Source: JALOKP01 sp963800865 (GTDB taxonomy: Bacteria > Acidobacteriota > Polarisedimenticolia > J045). Taken from it: 64,000 nucleotides of DNA. The notes below the pieces were generated by a model. That model saw nothing but the letters and a program-made list of their open reading frames with translations, made no database searches and was not told the origin of the DNA. This document shows positions 36,583 through 45,458 of this stretch, piece by piece. Position numbers and translations under genes: made by a program. Location: positions 124,001 through 188,000 of the forward strand of contig CAWDCL010000002.1 of NCBI GenBank assembly GCA_963800865.1, in the 5' to 3' direction. Numbering within the stretch: the first letter of the stretch is position 1; each line of letters starts with the position of its first letter.

Positions 36583-37842
36583 GTGACCGACCTGAAGAGC
36601 AAGCTGACCTCGTTGCGGATCGACAAGGGGCCGGCCCGGGCCGGGCGGCGCCGGTTCGGACGCTGGCTGCTCTGGCCGCTGCTCCTGATCGTCGCGGTCG
36701 GCGCCTTCATCCCTCTGTCCGGGAAGTTCCGCGGGCCGGTCGAGGTCCAGACCACGACCCCGACGGTGATCTCGCCCGAGCAGCTCGCCGCCGGGCAGCC
36801 GATCCTGACCGCGTCGGGCTACCTGGTGCCGCGCCGCCGCGCGATCGTGTCGTCGAAGATCCAGGGACGGTTGTCCGAGCTGCACGTCGAGGAGGGGAGC
36901 CGCGTCGCCGAGGGCGAGGTCATCGCGCGCCTCGAGAGCCGCGACTTCGAGGCCCAGATGGTGCGGGCGAACGCCTCGATCCAGCGGGCGCAGGCGACGA
37001 TCCAGCGCGCCGCGGCCGACCTCTCCGAGTTCGAGCGGCAGCTGCGCAAGGCGACCGAGCTGGTCGACCAGGGGGTGGCCGCGGTCGACGACAAGGAGGC
37101 CGCCGCGGCGCGGGTCTCGATCGGGCGCGCGGCGGTCGACCAGGCGAGGGCCGAGCTCGCGGTGGCCCAGGGCGACCGCGCACTGGCCGAGGCCAACCTC
37201 TCCAACACGGTCATCCGCGCGCCGTTCACGGGCACCGTCGTCCGCAAGATGGCGGAGGTCGGCGAGAGCGTCGCGCCGATCCCGCCGGGCGTGAACATCT
37301 CGACCGCCTCCGGGGCGATCGTCGCGCTGGCCGACCTCGACACGCTGGAGGCGGAGGTCGACGTCGGCGAGGCGAACGTCTCGAAGCTCGTCGTCGAGCA
37401 GCCCGCCCAGGTGACGGTCGAGGCCTTCCCGGACCGGCGATACAAGGGCGTGCTGCGCCAGATCATCCCCACCGCCGACCGGACCAAGGCGACCGTGCTC
37501 GTCCGCGTGACGCTGGTCGACAAGGACCCGAACCTCAAGCCCGAGATGAGCGCGCGCGCGGACTTCCTCTCGCAGCGGGCCGTCGGGGCGGCGGCGCCGA
37601 CCCGGCCGGAGATCCGGGTCCCGGCGGACGCGCTGGTGAAGTCCGGCGCGGCGACTTCAGTCTGGGTCGTCGAGGACGGGGCGGGGAAGCCGGCGCTGCG
37701 CAGCGTCCCGGTGACCACCGGCGAGACGCGGCCGGGCGGCGACGTCGTCGTGACGGGCGGCCTCGCCGGGGGCGAGACGATCGTGCTGCGGCCGGCGGCC
37801 ACGCTGAAGAGCGGCGAGGCGGTCGCGATCAAGGCCCGGTGA
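36583..37842 (+). CDS. MacA-like membrane-fusion (periplasmic adaptor) protein
   Basis: This 419-residue adaptor links an inner-membrane transporter to an outer-membrane channel. One membrane helix (WLLWPLLLIVAVGAFIPL) follows a basic N-terminus. A lipoyl-like domain (ASGYLVPRRRAIVSSKIQGRLSEL, VEEGSRVAEGEVIARLESRDF), a long alpha-helical hairpin (about 120-210) and a second lipoyl half (VIRAPFTGTVVRKMAEVGESV) follow, then a beta-barrel with DKDPNLKPEMSARADF. GGAG precedes GTG 36583. It is the first gene of a four-gene exporter operon; no outer-membrane channel gene is next to it. Confidence 0.92.
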   Translation: MTDLKSKLTSLRIDKGPARAGRRRFGRWLLWPLLLIVAVGAFIPLSGKFRGPVEVQTTTPTVISPEQLAAGQPILTASGYLVPRRRAIVSSKIQGRLSELHVEEGSRVAEGEVIARLESRDFEAQMVRANASIQRAQATIQRAAADLSEFERQLRKATELVDQGVAAVDDKEAAAARVSIGRAAVDQARAELAVAQGDRALAEANLSNTVIRAPFTGTVVRKMAEVGESVAPIPPGVNISTASGAIVALADLDTLEAEVDVGEANVSKLVVEQPAQVTVEAFPDRRYKGVLRQIIPTADRTKATVLVRVTLVDKDPNLKPEMSARADFLSQRAVGAAAPTRPEIRVPADALVKSGAATSVWVVEDGAGKPALRSVPVTTGETRPGGDVVVTGGLAGGETIVLRPAATLKSGEAVAIKAR

Positions 37843-37846
37843 CGCG

Positions 37847-38536
37847 ATGACCGGGGCGGCCGCGACGGCCGAAGTCGAGGTCCGGGAGGTCCGCAAGATC
37901 TACCGCCGCGGCGCCGAGGAGATCCTCGTCCTCGACGGACTGACGCTGGACGTCCCCCGGGGCGAGTTCGTGGCGCTGATGGGGCCGTCCGGATCGGGGA
38001 AGACGACGCTTCTCAACCTGATCGCCGGGATCGACCGGCCGACCTCGGGCGCGGTGATCGTCGGCGGCACCGACGTGACGACGCTCGGCGAGGGCGACCT
38101 GGCCCACTGGAGGTCGCGCCACGTCGGCTTCATCTTCCAGTTCTACAACCTGATCCCGGTGCTCACGGCGCTCGAGAACGTCGAGCTGCCGCTGCTCCTG
38201 CAGCCCTTCTCGCGGAGCGAGCGGCGCGAGCGCGCGCTGACCGCGCTCGAGATCGTCGGGCTCTCCGACCGCAGCCGGCACTACCCGCGGCAGCTCTCGG
38301 GCGGCCAGGAGCAGCGGGTCGCGATCGCCCGCGCGATCGTGACCGATCCGACCGTGCTGGTCGCCGACGAGCCGACCGGCGACCTCGACTCGAAGAGCGC
38401 CGAGGAGGTGCTCCACCTGATGGAGGCGCTCAACCGGGAGTTCGAGAAGACGATCGTCATGGTCACGCACGACCCCCGCGCGGCGGCGGTCGCCCACATC
38501 CGCTACCAGCTCGAGAAGGGCCGCCTGGTCGTCTGA
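37847..38536 (+). CDS. ABC exporter ATP-binding protein (MacB/LolD type)
   Basis: This 229-residue ATPase has GPSGSGKTTLLN (Walker A), FIFQFYNLIPVL (Q-loop), LSGGQEQRVAIARA (signature; the third position is usually QQ), VLVADEPTGDLD (Walker B) and MVTHD (switch His). It powers the two permeases encoded directly after it; they are separated by one base or overlap. Such systems export peptides, lipids or macrolides, or transmit mechanical force to periplasmic partners. Confidence 0.94.
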   Translation: MTGAAATAEVEVREVRKIYRRGAEEILVLDGLTLDVPRGEFVALMGPSGSGKTTLLNLIAGIDRPTSGAVIVGGTDVTTLGEGDLAHWRSRHVGFIFQFYNLIPVLTALENVELPLLLQPFSRSERRERALTALEIVGLSDRSRHYPRQLSGGQEQRVAIARAIVTDPTVLVADEPTGDLDSKSAEEVLHLMEALNREFEKTIVMVTHDPRAAAVAHIRYQLEKGRLVV

Positions 38537-38537
38537 G

Positions 38538-39715
38538 ATGAGGTTCTTCCCCTACATCCTGAAGCACCTCCGGTACAACTGGTTCCGGACGGCCCTCACG
38601 GTCCTGGCGATGGCGCTGTGCATCTTCCTGTTCTGCGTGCTCGAGACCGCGATCGACGCGATCAACGCGTCGACCGAGAGCGCTTCGGACAAGCGGCTGA
38701 TCACGCGCAACGCGGTCAGCCTGATCTTCAACCTCCCGATCTACTACGGCGGGCGCATCGCCGCGCGTCCCGGGCGTGCGGCGCGTGGCCGGCGCCAACT
38801 GGTTCGGCGGGATCTACCAGGACCGCAAGAACTTCTTCGCCAACTTCGCGATCGACGCCGAGCCCTACCTGGCGATCTACCCGGAGTACATCCTGCCGCC
38901 GGACCAGAAGGACGCCTTCCTGCGCGATCCGCGCGGCTGCGTCGTCGGTCGCGAGCTCGCGGACCGCTTCGGCTGGAAGGTGGGCGACGTCTTCCAGATG
39001 GAGTCGACGATCCCGCCGTACCGCGTCGGCCGGCCCTTCGAGTTCGTCGTCCGCGGGATCTACGACAGCGACGAGGCGCGCTACCCCGGCACCAACCTGC
39101 AGCAGATGTTCTTCCACTTCCGCTACCTCTACGAGTCCACGGGCCGCCGCGTCGGGAAGGGGTCCTTCGTCGTCGAGATCGACGACCCGGCCCGGGCCGG
39201 GGCGGTCAGCCGGGAGGTGGACGCGCTGTTCGAGAACTCCTCGTCGCAGACCAAGACCGAGACCGAGGCGGCCTTCCGCGCGAGCTTCATCGCGCTGATC
39301 GGCAACATCTCCCTGCTGCTGCGGGTGATCGGCCTGGCGACGACCTTCACGATCCTGCTGGTCACCGCCAACACGATGAGCATGGCGGTCCGCGAGCGGC
39401 GCAAGGAGATCGCGACGCTCAAGACGCTGGGCTTCACGAGCGGCAAGGTGATGGGGCTGGTGCTGGGCGAGGCGCGTGGTCCTGGGCGTGCTCGGCGGCG
39501 GGCTCGGGCTGCTGTTCGGCGACCGTTTCATCCACCTGCTGCCGAAGATCCCGATGGTCGGGGACATCTTCCGCGGCGTGGGCGACCGCGGCCTGTCGCC
39601 GGAGCTGGGCGCGCTGGCGTTCGGCCTCGCGGTCGCGCTCGGGGCGGCGGCCGGGCTCCTGCCGGCGGTCTTCGCCTACCGCGAGCGGATCACGACCGCG
39701 CTGAGGCAGCTGTGA
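38538..39715 (+). CDS. FtsX-like ABC permease (first), two +1 shifts
   Basis: The first part (RFFPYILKHLRYNWFRTALTVLAMALCIFLF) carries the first membrane helix. Near 38761-38768 (GCGCGTC) the frame changes to VPGVRRVAGANWFGGIYQ and the long periplasmic domain. The FtsX core follows (SMAVRERRKEIATLKTLGFTSGKVMGLVLGE), then a second change at 39471-39479 (GCGCGTG) to VVLGVLGGGLGLLFG and the end ITTALRQL. Two identical-type extra C bases explain both, and the length is codons plus two. The stop overlaps the GTG of the next permease. An unbroken gene would encode about 391 residues. Confidence 0.8.
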
Positions 39716-40884
39716 GGCTCTCGCTGCTCTGGTCCTACAACCTCCGCAGCGTGCTGCAGCGCTGGCGCACCAGCCTGCTCGCGATCTTCGGCATCGGCCT
39801 CGTGGTCGGGGTGCTGGGCTGGCTGGTCGCGATGTCCACGGGGCTGCGCGCGACGCTCAAGGCGACCGGCATCCCCGAGAACGCGATCGTCGTGCAGAAG
39901 GGCTCCAACTCCGAACTGACCTCCGGGGTCGGCAACGACGCGGCCAGCCTGATCGAGGTCGACGACCGGGTCCGGCGCGGGCCGGACGGGCGGCCGCTCG
40001 CCTCGCCGGAGATGGTCGTCGTCGCGTCCCTCAAGCGCCGGAGCGACGGCTCGGCGATCAACGTCCTGGTCCGCGGCGTGACGGCGCGGGCGTTCGCCGT
40101 GCGTCACGGGATCGCGATCGAGTCGGGGCGCAACTTCACGCCCGGGCTGGGCGAGATCGTCGTCGGCAAGCGGCTGCTCGACCAGTTCGACGGGCTCGGG
40201 ATCGGCGACACGATCACGCTGCAGCGCCGCCCCTGGACGGTGGTCGGGGTCTTCTCCGCCGACGGCTCGGGCTTCGAGAGCGAGATCTGGGGCGACGCCG
40301 ACCTGATGCGGCAGGCCTTCAACCGGACCGGCGGCTGGCAGTCGGTCACGCTGCGGCTGAAGGACCCTTCCTCCCTGGCCGCCTTCGCCGACGGCCTGGC
40401 GAAGGACCCGCGGTTCCAGGTGGAGATGAAGGAGGAGCAGGCCTACTACGAGGCGCAGGCCGGCGGCGTCGGGACCGCGCTCCTGTACCTGGGCTACTTC
40501 GTCACCGTGATCCTGGGGATCGGCGCGGCGTTCGGCGTGATCAACACGATGTACGGGATCGTCGGCGCCCGCACGCGCGAGCTCGGGACTCTTCGCGCGC
40601 TCGGCTTCTCGCGCCTGTCGATCCTGCTCGGCGTGATGGTCGAGTCGGTCGTCCTGGCGCTGCTCGGCGGCGTGCTCGGGATCCTGTTCACGCTCCCCTT
40701 CGAGGGCTACACCGCGGCCACCGCCGGGGCCTCGTTCAGCCAGCTCTCGTTCGCGTTCAAGATCACGCCGCGCGGGATGCTGATCGGGATGATGGTGGCG
40801 CTGGTGCTGGGCGTGATCGGGGGGCTGCTGCCGGCGATCCGCGCCTCGCGCGTGCCGATCACGGCCGCGCTGCGCGAGGCCTGA
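39712..40884 (+). CDS. FtsX-like ABC permease (second)
   Basis: This intact 390-residue permease starts at GTG 39712, overlapping the previous stop. It has the four-helix MacB layout: LRSVLQRWRTSLLAIFGIGLVVGVLG at the N-terminus, a periplasmic domain (VDDRVRRGPDGRPLASPEMV, EIVVGKRLLDQFDGLGIGDTI), and the FtsX core with FGVINTMYGIVGARTRELGTLRALGFSR followed by three helices and a C-terminal LREA. It completes a heteromeric exporter with the genes before it. Confidence 0.92.
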   Translation: MRLSLLWSYNLRSVLQRWRTSLLAIFGIGLVVGVLGWLVAMSTGLRATLKATGIPENAIVVQKGSNSELTSGVGNDAASLIEVDDRVRRGPDGRPLASPEMVVVASLKRRSDGSAINVLVRGVTARAFAVRHGIAIESGRNFTPGLGEIVVGKRLLDQFDGLGIGDTITLQRRPWTVVGVFSADGSGFESEIWGDADLMRQAFNRTGGWQSVTLRLKDPSSLAAFADGLAKDPRFQVEMKEEQAYYEAQAGGVGTALLYLGYFVTVILGIGAAFGVINTMYGIVGARTRELGTLRALGFSRLSILLGVMVESVVLALLGGVLGILFTLPFEGYTAATAGASFSQLSFAFKITPRGMLIGMMVALVLGVIGGLLPAIRASRVPITAALREA

Positions 40885-40910
40885 CCCGGCCCGAGGGGCG
40901 GCCGGCGGGC

Positions 40911-41672
40911 TCAGGAGCCCGGCACGACCGTCACCGCGTCCACCAGCCCCGTCACGCCGTTGAGGCCCAGCACCGTGCGCCCCGCGCGGTCCTTGTCGCG
41001 CACGGTCGGCGCCGTTCCGCGCAGCGTGACGACGCCGGCGGCGACGGCCACCTCGTAGCTCCCGTCGACGCCGTCGCCGGCCGAGCCGTCGAGCTGCGCG
41101 GTGGCCCACTGGCGGATCCGTTCGTCGCTCGACGCGGGGGTCTCGATCCGATCGACGACCGCGACCACGCCGGGAACGCGGGCCGCGGCGTCGCGCGCGT
41201 CGAAGCGCCGCCGCCCGTCGCTGATCGTGCCGGCCAGCGTGACGGCGCCGGCCTCGCTCGTCGCCGTGATCTGAAGAGCTGCGGTTTCCTTGCCGTCCCG
41301 CAGCTCGTCCCGGACCGCGGCCAGGATCTCGGCGTCGGGGCGGCCGGCGCCCCGCACGGTCGTCCGATCGACGATCTCGACGATCCCCCTGACCCCGCCG
41401 GCGACTTCACGAGCGCGCCAGCTGCGGGAGAGGTCCGAGACGACGCCGCTGATCGCCGCGACGCCGTCCTTGACGCTCACGCGCAGCAGTTCCCGGCTGA
41501 GCCCCTTCGCGCCCGCGAAGCGCTGCGCGACCACCCGGGCCAGCTCGGCGTCGCTCGGCGGCGCCGCGACGGCCGGGAGCAGCGCGGCCAGGCACGACAG
41601 CGCGCAGGCTACGCCCGCCGCCCGCGACAGCGCGTCCCGCATTCGGCCGCCCCGCCGGTCCCGGCCCGTCAC
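40911..41672 (-). CDS. Secreted BON-domain protein (three BON repeats)
   Basis: BON domains bind phospholipid membranes or small ligands in the periplasm. The product has a signal peptide (RMRDALSRAAGVACALSCLAALLPAVAA) and three repeats marked by VSVKDGVAAISGVVSD, ITATSEAGAVTLAGTISDG and VAVAAGVVTLRGTAPT. GTG at 41672 has GAGG ahead and directly follows the stop of the previous BON gene; ATG 41642 is the alternative. It is the last gene of the atl-rmuC-BON-BON unit and is a divergent copy of its neighbour. It converges with the ABC operon. Confidence 0.85.
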   Translation of the reverse strand: MTGRDRRGGRMRDALSRAAGVACALSCLAALLPAVAAPPSDAELARVVAQRFAGAKGLSRELLRVSVKDGVAAISGVVSDLSRSWRAREVAGGVRGIVEIVDRTTVRGAGRPDAEILAAVRDELRDGKETAALQITATSEAGAVTLAGTISDGRRRFDARDAAARVPGVVAVVDRIETPASSDERIRQWATAQLDGSAGDGVDGSYEVAVAAGVVTLRGTAPTVRDKDRAGRTVLGLNGVTGLVDAVTVVPGS

Positions 41673-42458
41673 CTACGGCCTCAGCGTCTTCACTTCGCGC
41701 GAGGGAGGCTGCACGGTGAGCTGCAACACGACACCGGTGACGCCGTTGATCCCCATCACGCGCTCCTCCGCACCGTAGATCCCGGAGAGGAGCAGGGTCG
41801 TCCCGCTGAGCGTGACGACGCCGTCCTCGACCGTGGTCCGGATGTCGCCGCTGATCGGCGTCCCCGTCCCGCCGGCGAGGATCGAGGCCACCGACTGCTG
41901 GATCAGGTCGTCCGTGCTGGCCGGCGACTGCAGCTGGTCGACGACCTGCTTGACGCCACGCTGCTTGGCCGCCGCGTCGCGCGCGTCGTAGCGCTTGCGC
42001 GCATCCCTCACCGTGCCGGTGAAGGTCACCACGCCGCCCTGCACGGAAGCCTCGATCGTGCCGACCTGCGGGTTGTCCAGCAGGTTGAGCCGCAGGGCGT
42101 CCTCGACCGCGTTCTGGAGCGACGAGTCGGGCACCCCCGCGTCCTCGATCGTCAGCCGCGGTTCGTAGCCGACGATGCCGAACACGCTCGCCACGTCGTC
42201 GCGCGCCTTCCACGTCTCCCACAGCGTGTCCACGGTGCCCGAGACGGTCGCCACCCCGTCCGAGACGGCAACCGTCAGCCGGTCGTCCTGGAGCGCGGCG
42301 TCCTGGGAGAGCTTGGTCGCGATCTTCGACTGCAGGGCGCTGTCGGCGTAGCCGCTGGACTGCAGGGCGCTGTTGTCGAATCCGCTCGTTTGCGCGGACG
42401 CGACCGGAACCAGCAGGAAGATCGCGAGCAGGGTCGATGCGGTGCGGCCACTCGTCAT
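41673..42458 (-). CDS. Secreted BON-domain protein (three BON repeats), paralogue
   Basis: This 261-residue protein has a signal peptide (TASTLLAIFLLVPVASAQ) and three BON repeats with VAVSDGVATVSGTVDT, ASVQGGVVTFTGTVRDA and TTVEDGVVTLSGTTLL. Two near-identical short stretches at the mature start (DNSALQSSGY, ADSALQSKI) form an internal repeat. Its ATG overlaps the rmuC stop (ATGA), so it is translated with rmuC, and it is followed at once by the second BON gene. Confidence 0.87.
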   Translation of the reverse strand: MTSGRTASTLLAIFLLVPVASAQTSGFDNSALQSSGYADSALQSKIATKLSQDAALQDDRLTVAVSDGVATVSGTVDTLWETWKARDDVASVFGIVGYEPRLTIEDAGVPDSSLQNAVEDALRLNLLDNPQVGTIEASVQGGVVTFTGTVRDARKRYDARDAAAKQRGVKQVVDQLQSPASTDDLIQQSVASILAGGTGTPISGDIRTTVEDGVVTLSGTTLLLSGIYGAEERVMGINGVTGVVLQLTVQPPSREVKTLRP

Positions 42459-43762
42459 TTTTCCTCTCTCTCCCCGGGATTGTCGCTCCCCGCCGCCAGC
42501 GCGGCCACCCCGCCCTCGGTCGCGGGGTCGGCTTCGACCGCCGGCGGGCGCGGGGCGCGGGTCACGGGCTCCAGCACGGGCAGCTCCTCCGCGGTGCTGA
42601 CGCCGAGCTCCTTGAACTTCCGTGCCTGGGGCAGGTAGCGCGATTCGAGCGACCCGACCGCCTCGTTGTACGCCTGCACCGCCTGCCCGAGATTGCGTCC
42701 GACCGCCGCGAACTTCTCGACCAGCACGTTCAGCCGCTTGTACAGCTCGCGCCCGAGCTCGCTGACCCGCTCCGCGTTCTCGGCCATCCGCTCCTGCTGC
42801 CAGCCGTAGGCGACGGCGCGGAGCAGCGCGATCAGCGTGATCGGGCTGGCCGGGATGACGTGCGACTCCACGCCGTACTCGATCAGCGCGGGATCGTGCC
42901 GCAGCGCCTCGGCGAAGAAGGCCTCGCCCGGCAGGAACATCACGACGAACTCGGGCGCGGCCCGGAACTGGTTCCAGTACGCTTTTTCGCCCAGCTTGCG
43001 CAGGTGCGTGCGGACGTGCGCCGCGTGCTCGCGCAGCCGGTCGTCGCGCGTCGCGTCGTCGGTCGCTTCCGCGGCGGCGAGGTAGCCGACGAGCGGCGTC
43101 TTGGCGTCGACGACGATGCTCTTGCCGCCCGGCAGCCGGACGACGAGATCGGGCCTCAACCGGCCCTCGTCCCCTTCGCGCGTCTCCTGCTGGACGAAAT
43201 CGCAGTACTCGAGCATCCCCGCCATCTCGACGACGCGCTGGAGCTGGATCTCGCCCCAGCGGCCCCGCACGTCGGGCGCCCGGAGCGCGCGGACCAGCCG
43301 CTGCGTCTCGGCCCTCAGGTCGCCGTGCGCGCCGGCAATCGCCCGGAGCTGCTCGTCGAGACGGGCGGTCCCCTGCAGGCGCAGCGACTCGGCCTTCTTC
43401 AGCTCGCCGTCGATCCCGGCCAGCGCCTCCTGGATCGGCTTCACGAGCTGCTCGACCGCCTGGCGGCGCGACTCGAGTTCCTGGCCCGCGTCGGCCTTCA
43501 GCTCGCCGAAGCGCGACGCGGCCAGCTCCAGGAACGACTGGTTGTTGTGGCGCAGGGCCTGGGCGGCGAGCGCTTCAAAGGTCTGGCGCAGCGCGGTCTC
43601 GGAGTCCGCCAGCAGCGTCTCGCGCGCGGCGGCCGCGCGGTCGCGCTCCTCGAGCTGGACGGCGAGCGCGGCGAGGCGGGCGCGCGCCACCAGCCACGCC
43701 GCCGCCGCCCCGAGGGCCAGCGCGCCGAGCGCGACCAGCAGGATCGGCAGCCAGGCCCCCAC
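42455..43762 (-). CDS. rmuC: DNA recombination protein RmuC
   Basis: RmuC is a predicted endonuclease-fold protein that limits genome rearrangement. The 435-residue product has one N-terminal membrane helix (LPILLVALGALALGAAAAWLVA), a coiled coil to about residue 140, then the RmuC domain with VRGRWGEIQLQRVVEMAGM, RPDLVVRLPGGKSIVVDAKTPL (restriction-fold Asp and Lys), and FLPGEAFFAEAL. GTG 43762 is preferred because GGAGG lies seven bases ahead; GTG 43768 overlaps the previous stop but has no spacing. It follows the alkyltransferase-like gene and precedes the BON genes. Confidence 0.92.
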   Translation of the reverse strand: MGAWLPILLVALGALALGAAAAWLVARARLAALAVQLEERDRAAAARETLLADSETALRQTFEALAAQALRHNNQSFLELAASRFGELKADAGQELESRRQAVEQLVKPIQEALAGIDGELKKAESLRLQGTARLDEQLRAIAGAHGDLRAETQRLVRALRAPDVRGRWGEIQLQRVVEMAGMLEYCDFVQQETREGDEGRLRPDLVVRLPGGKSIVVDAKTPLVGYLAAAEATDDATRDDRLREHAAHVRTHLRKLGEKAYWNQFRAAPEFVVMFLPGEAFFAEALRHDPALIEYGVESHVIPASPITLIALLRAVAYGWQQERMAENAERVSELGRELYKRLNVLVEKFAAVGRNLGQAVQAYNEAVGSLESRYLPQARKFKELGVSTAEELPVLEPVTRAPRPPAVEADPATEGGVAALAAGSDNPGEREEK

Positions 43763-43764
43763 GC

Positions 43765-44175
43765 TCACGCCTCCTCCCCTCGCCGGGACCGGACCCGCCG
43801 CGCCGGCGGCGACCAGCGGCAGCGCTCCAGCTCGAGCGTCCCGTTCGGCCGGAAGCGTACTCCCTCCGCCTCGAGCAGCGCGCGCTGCAGGCCGGGCGGA
43901 AGATCGGGCATCCGCTCGGTGGAGCAGCCGCCCGCGGCGTTGACGACCCGCTGCCACGGCACCCCGGCCGGGCAGCCGTGCATCGCCCAGCCGACCGCGC
44001 GGGGGGAGAGCCGGTTTCCGAGCAGGGTGGCGATCTGCCCGTAGGTCATCACCCGCCCCCGCGGGATCCGGCGGACCAGGGCGTAGATCGCGGCGAAGGC
44101 CGCGCCGCGGGCCGGCGGCAGCTCGCCGTGCACCCTCGCGCCCGGGCCGCCCCGGGCCTGTGTCCGTCGCGCCAT
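43765..44175 (-). CDS. Alkyltransferase-like protein (ATL), non-catalytic MGMT relative
   Basis: This 136-residue protein has the MGMT DNA-binding core (FAAIYALVRRIPRGRVMTYGQIATLLG, SPRAVGWAMHG) with the helix-turn-helix arginine. Where alkyltransferases have PCHRV with the acceptor Cys, it has VPWQRV with Trp74, the change that defines ATL proteins. These bind O6-alkylguanine and flag it for nucleotide excision repair rather than repairing it. It is next to rmuC, with the stop overlapping, which fits a DNA-maintenance unit. The start is ATG 44175; the N-terminus is Arg/Gly-rich. Confidence 0.88.
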   Translation of the reverse strand: MARRTQARGGPGARVHGELPPARGAAFAAIYALVRRIPRGRVMTYGQIATLLGNRLSPRAVGWAMHGCPAGVPWQRVVNAAGGCSTERMPDLPPGLQRALLEAEGVRFRPNGTLELERCRWSPPARRVRSRRGEEA

Positions 44176-44311
44176 GCACTCTCCAGCGCCCGATCGAACG
44201 CCGCGCCCGCCCCGGCGGCTCTCGCCGGGCGGTGAACGGCGCCCGTGTCCCCGGCGGTGCGCGCCTATCATTCTCCGCGATCTCGGCCGCGTCCGCGCCG
44301 AGGAGGCCTCG

Positions 44312-45433
44312 ATGAGCGCTCCGACCACGGATCCTCTCGCCCCCGTCATCGACGCCCTCTCCACCGGCTGGCGGCGGATGACCCGGCTGCTCTTTCACGG
44401 TCCGCAGGCGCGGCTGGAGAACTGGCTCTGGTGGGGCCTGCTCGCGCTGCTGGCGGGCTCGCTGGGCAACCACTGGGGATCCGGGAGCAGCTGGCGGAAC
44501 CCCGACCTCCTCCGCTCCGGCTCCCACGCGGCGGAGGCGAGCGGCCTGCCCGCCGATCCGTTCGCCGCCTTCGAGACGATCGCCTGGACGGTCCCGCTGG
44601 TCGCGACGCTGATCGGGCTCGGGATCCTGCTCGGGCTGTTCCTGCTCTACCTGCGCTGCCGGTTCCGCTTCGTCCTGCTCGACGGCGTGCTCTCGGGAGC
44701 GCCGCGGATCCGGGGCGTGTTCCCGCGCACGGCCGGCCCCGGCCTGGCCTACTTCGGGTTCGAGCTGCTGCTCGCGATCACGGCGATCGTGCTGCTGCTG
44801 CCGCTGGCCGTGATCTGGTGGCCGATCGTCCGCGACGTGCTGAGCGGATGGAGCCCCGAGGCCGGCGACCTCGCGCTGCCGGTCCTCTTCTCCGTGGCGT
44901 ACGGGCTCCCGGTCGGCCTCTCGCTGGGGCTGACCGAGTGGTTCGCGCACGATTTCGTCGTCCCCCTGGCGTGGACGAGCGGGGCCGGCTTCTGGAGCTG
45001 CTTCGCCCGCGCCCTGCGGCTGTACTTCTCCCGCCTCGGACCGTCGCTCTTCTTCCTCCTGCTGCGCGTCCTGGTCGGCCTCGTCGCGATCTTCGCGATC
45101 ACGTTCGCGACCTGCTTCAGCTGCTGCCTCTGGATCTGGCCCGTCGCGGTCGGGGTGGTGGCGGTCCTGATCGTCGCGAGCTTCCCGGTCTCGGCCGTGA
45201 TCCTGGCCCCGATCGCGTTCGCGGCGTTCTTCATGGCCGCCTGGGTCCTCTCCACCGTGACCGTGCCGATCCCGCTGTTCTTCCGCGCCTGGTCCTATTC
45301 CTACGTGCGCACGCTCGACCCGTCGCTGCCGGACTGGGACCCGGACGGAACACCGCTGGAACGGCCCGCGGCGCCCGCACCGCCGCCACCGGCGCCCACG
45401 ACCGGCTGGGCGGGCGAGACGACCGGGGCATAG
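44312..45433 (+). CDS. Polytopic membrane protein of unknown function
   Basis: This 373-residue protein has six or seven hydrophobic segments, starting at LENWLWWGLLALLAGSLG. It matches an uncharacterised family of multi-spanning proteins with an N-terminal soluble loop and a long conserved middle (LRCRFRFVLLDGVLSGAPRIRGVF). A CFSCCLWIW patch lies in one helix. The C-terminus is a proline-rich tail. GAGGAGG precedes ATG 44312. It is divergent from the alkyltransferase-like gene. No function is inferred. Confidence 0.7.
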   Translation: MSAPTTDPLAPVIDALSTGWRRMTRLLFHGPQARLENWLWWGLLALLAGSLGNHWGSGSSWRNPDLLRSGSHAAEASGLPADPFAAFETIAWTVPLVATLIGLGILLGLFLLYLRCRFRFVLLDGVLSGAPRIRGVFPRTAGPGLAYFGFELLLAITAIVLLLPLAVIWWPIVRDVLSGWSPEAGDLALPVLFSVAYGLPVGLSLGLTEWFAHDFVVPLAWTSGAGFWSCFARALRLYFSRLGPSLFFLLLRVLVGLVAIFAITFATCFSCCLWIWPVAVGVVAVLIVASFPVSAVILAPIAFAAFFMAAWVLSTVTVPIPLFFRAWSYSYVRTLDPSLPDWDPDGTPLERPAAPAPPPPAPTTGWAGETTGA

Positions 45434-45458
45434 ACTGGCTGTTTCCGGGAGGTGGGTT

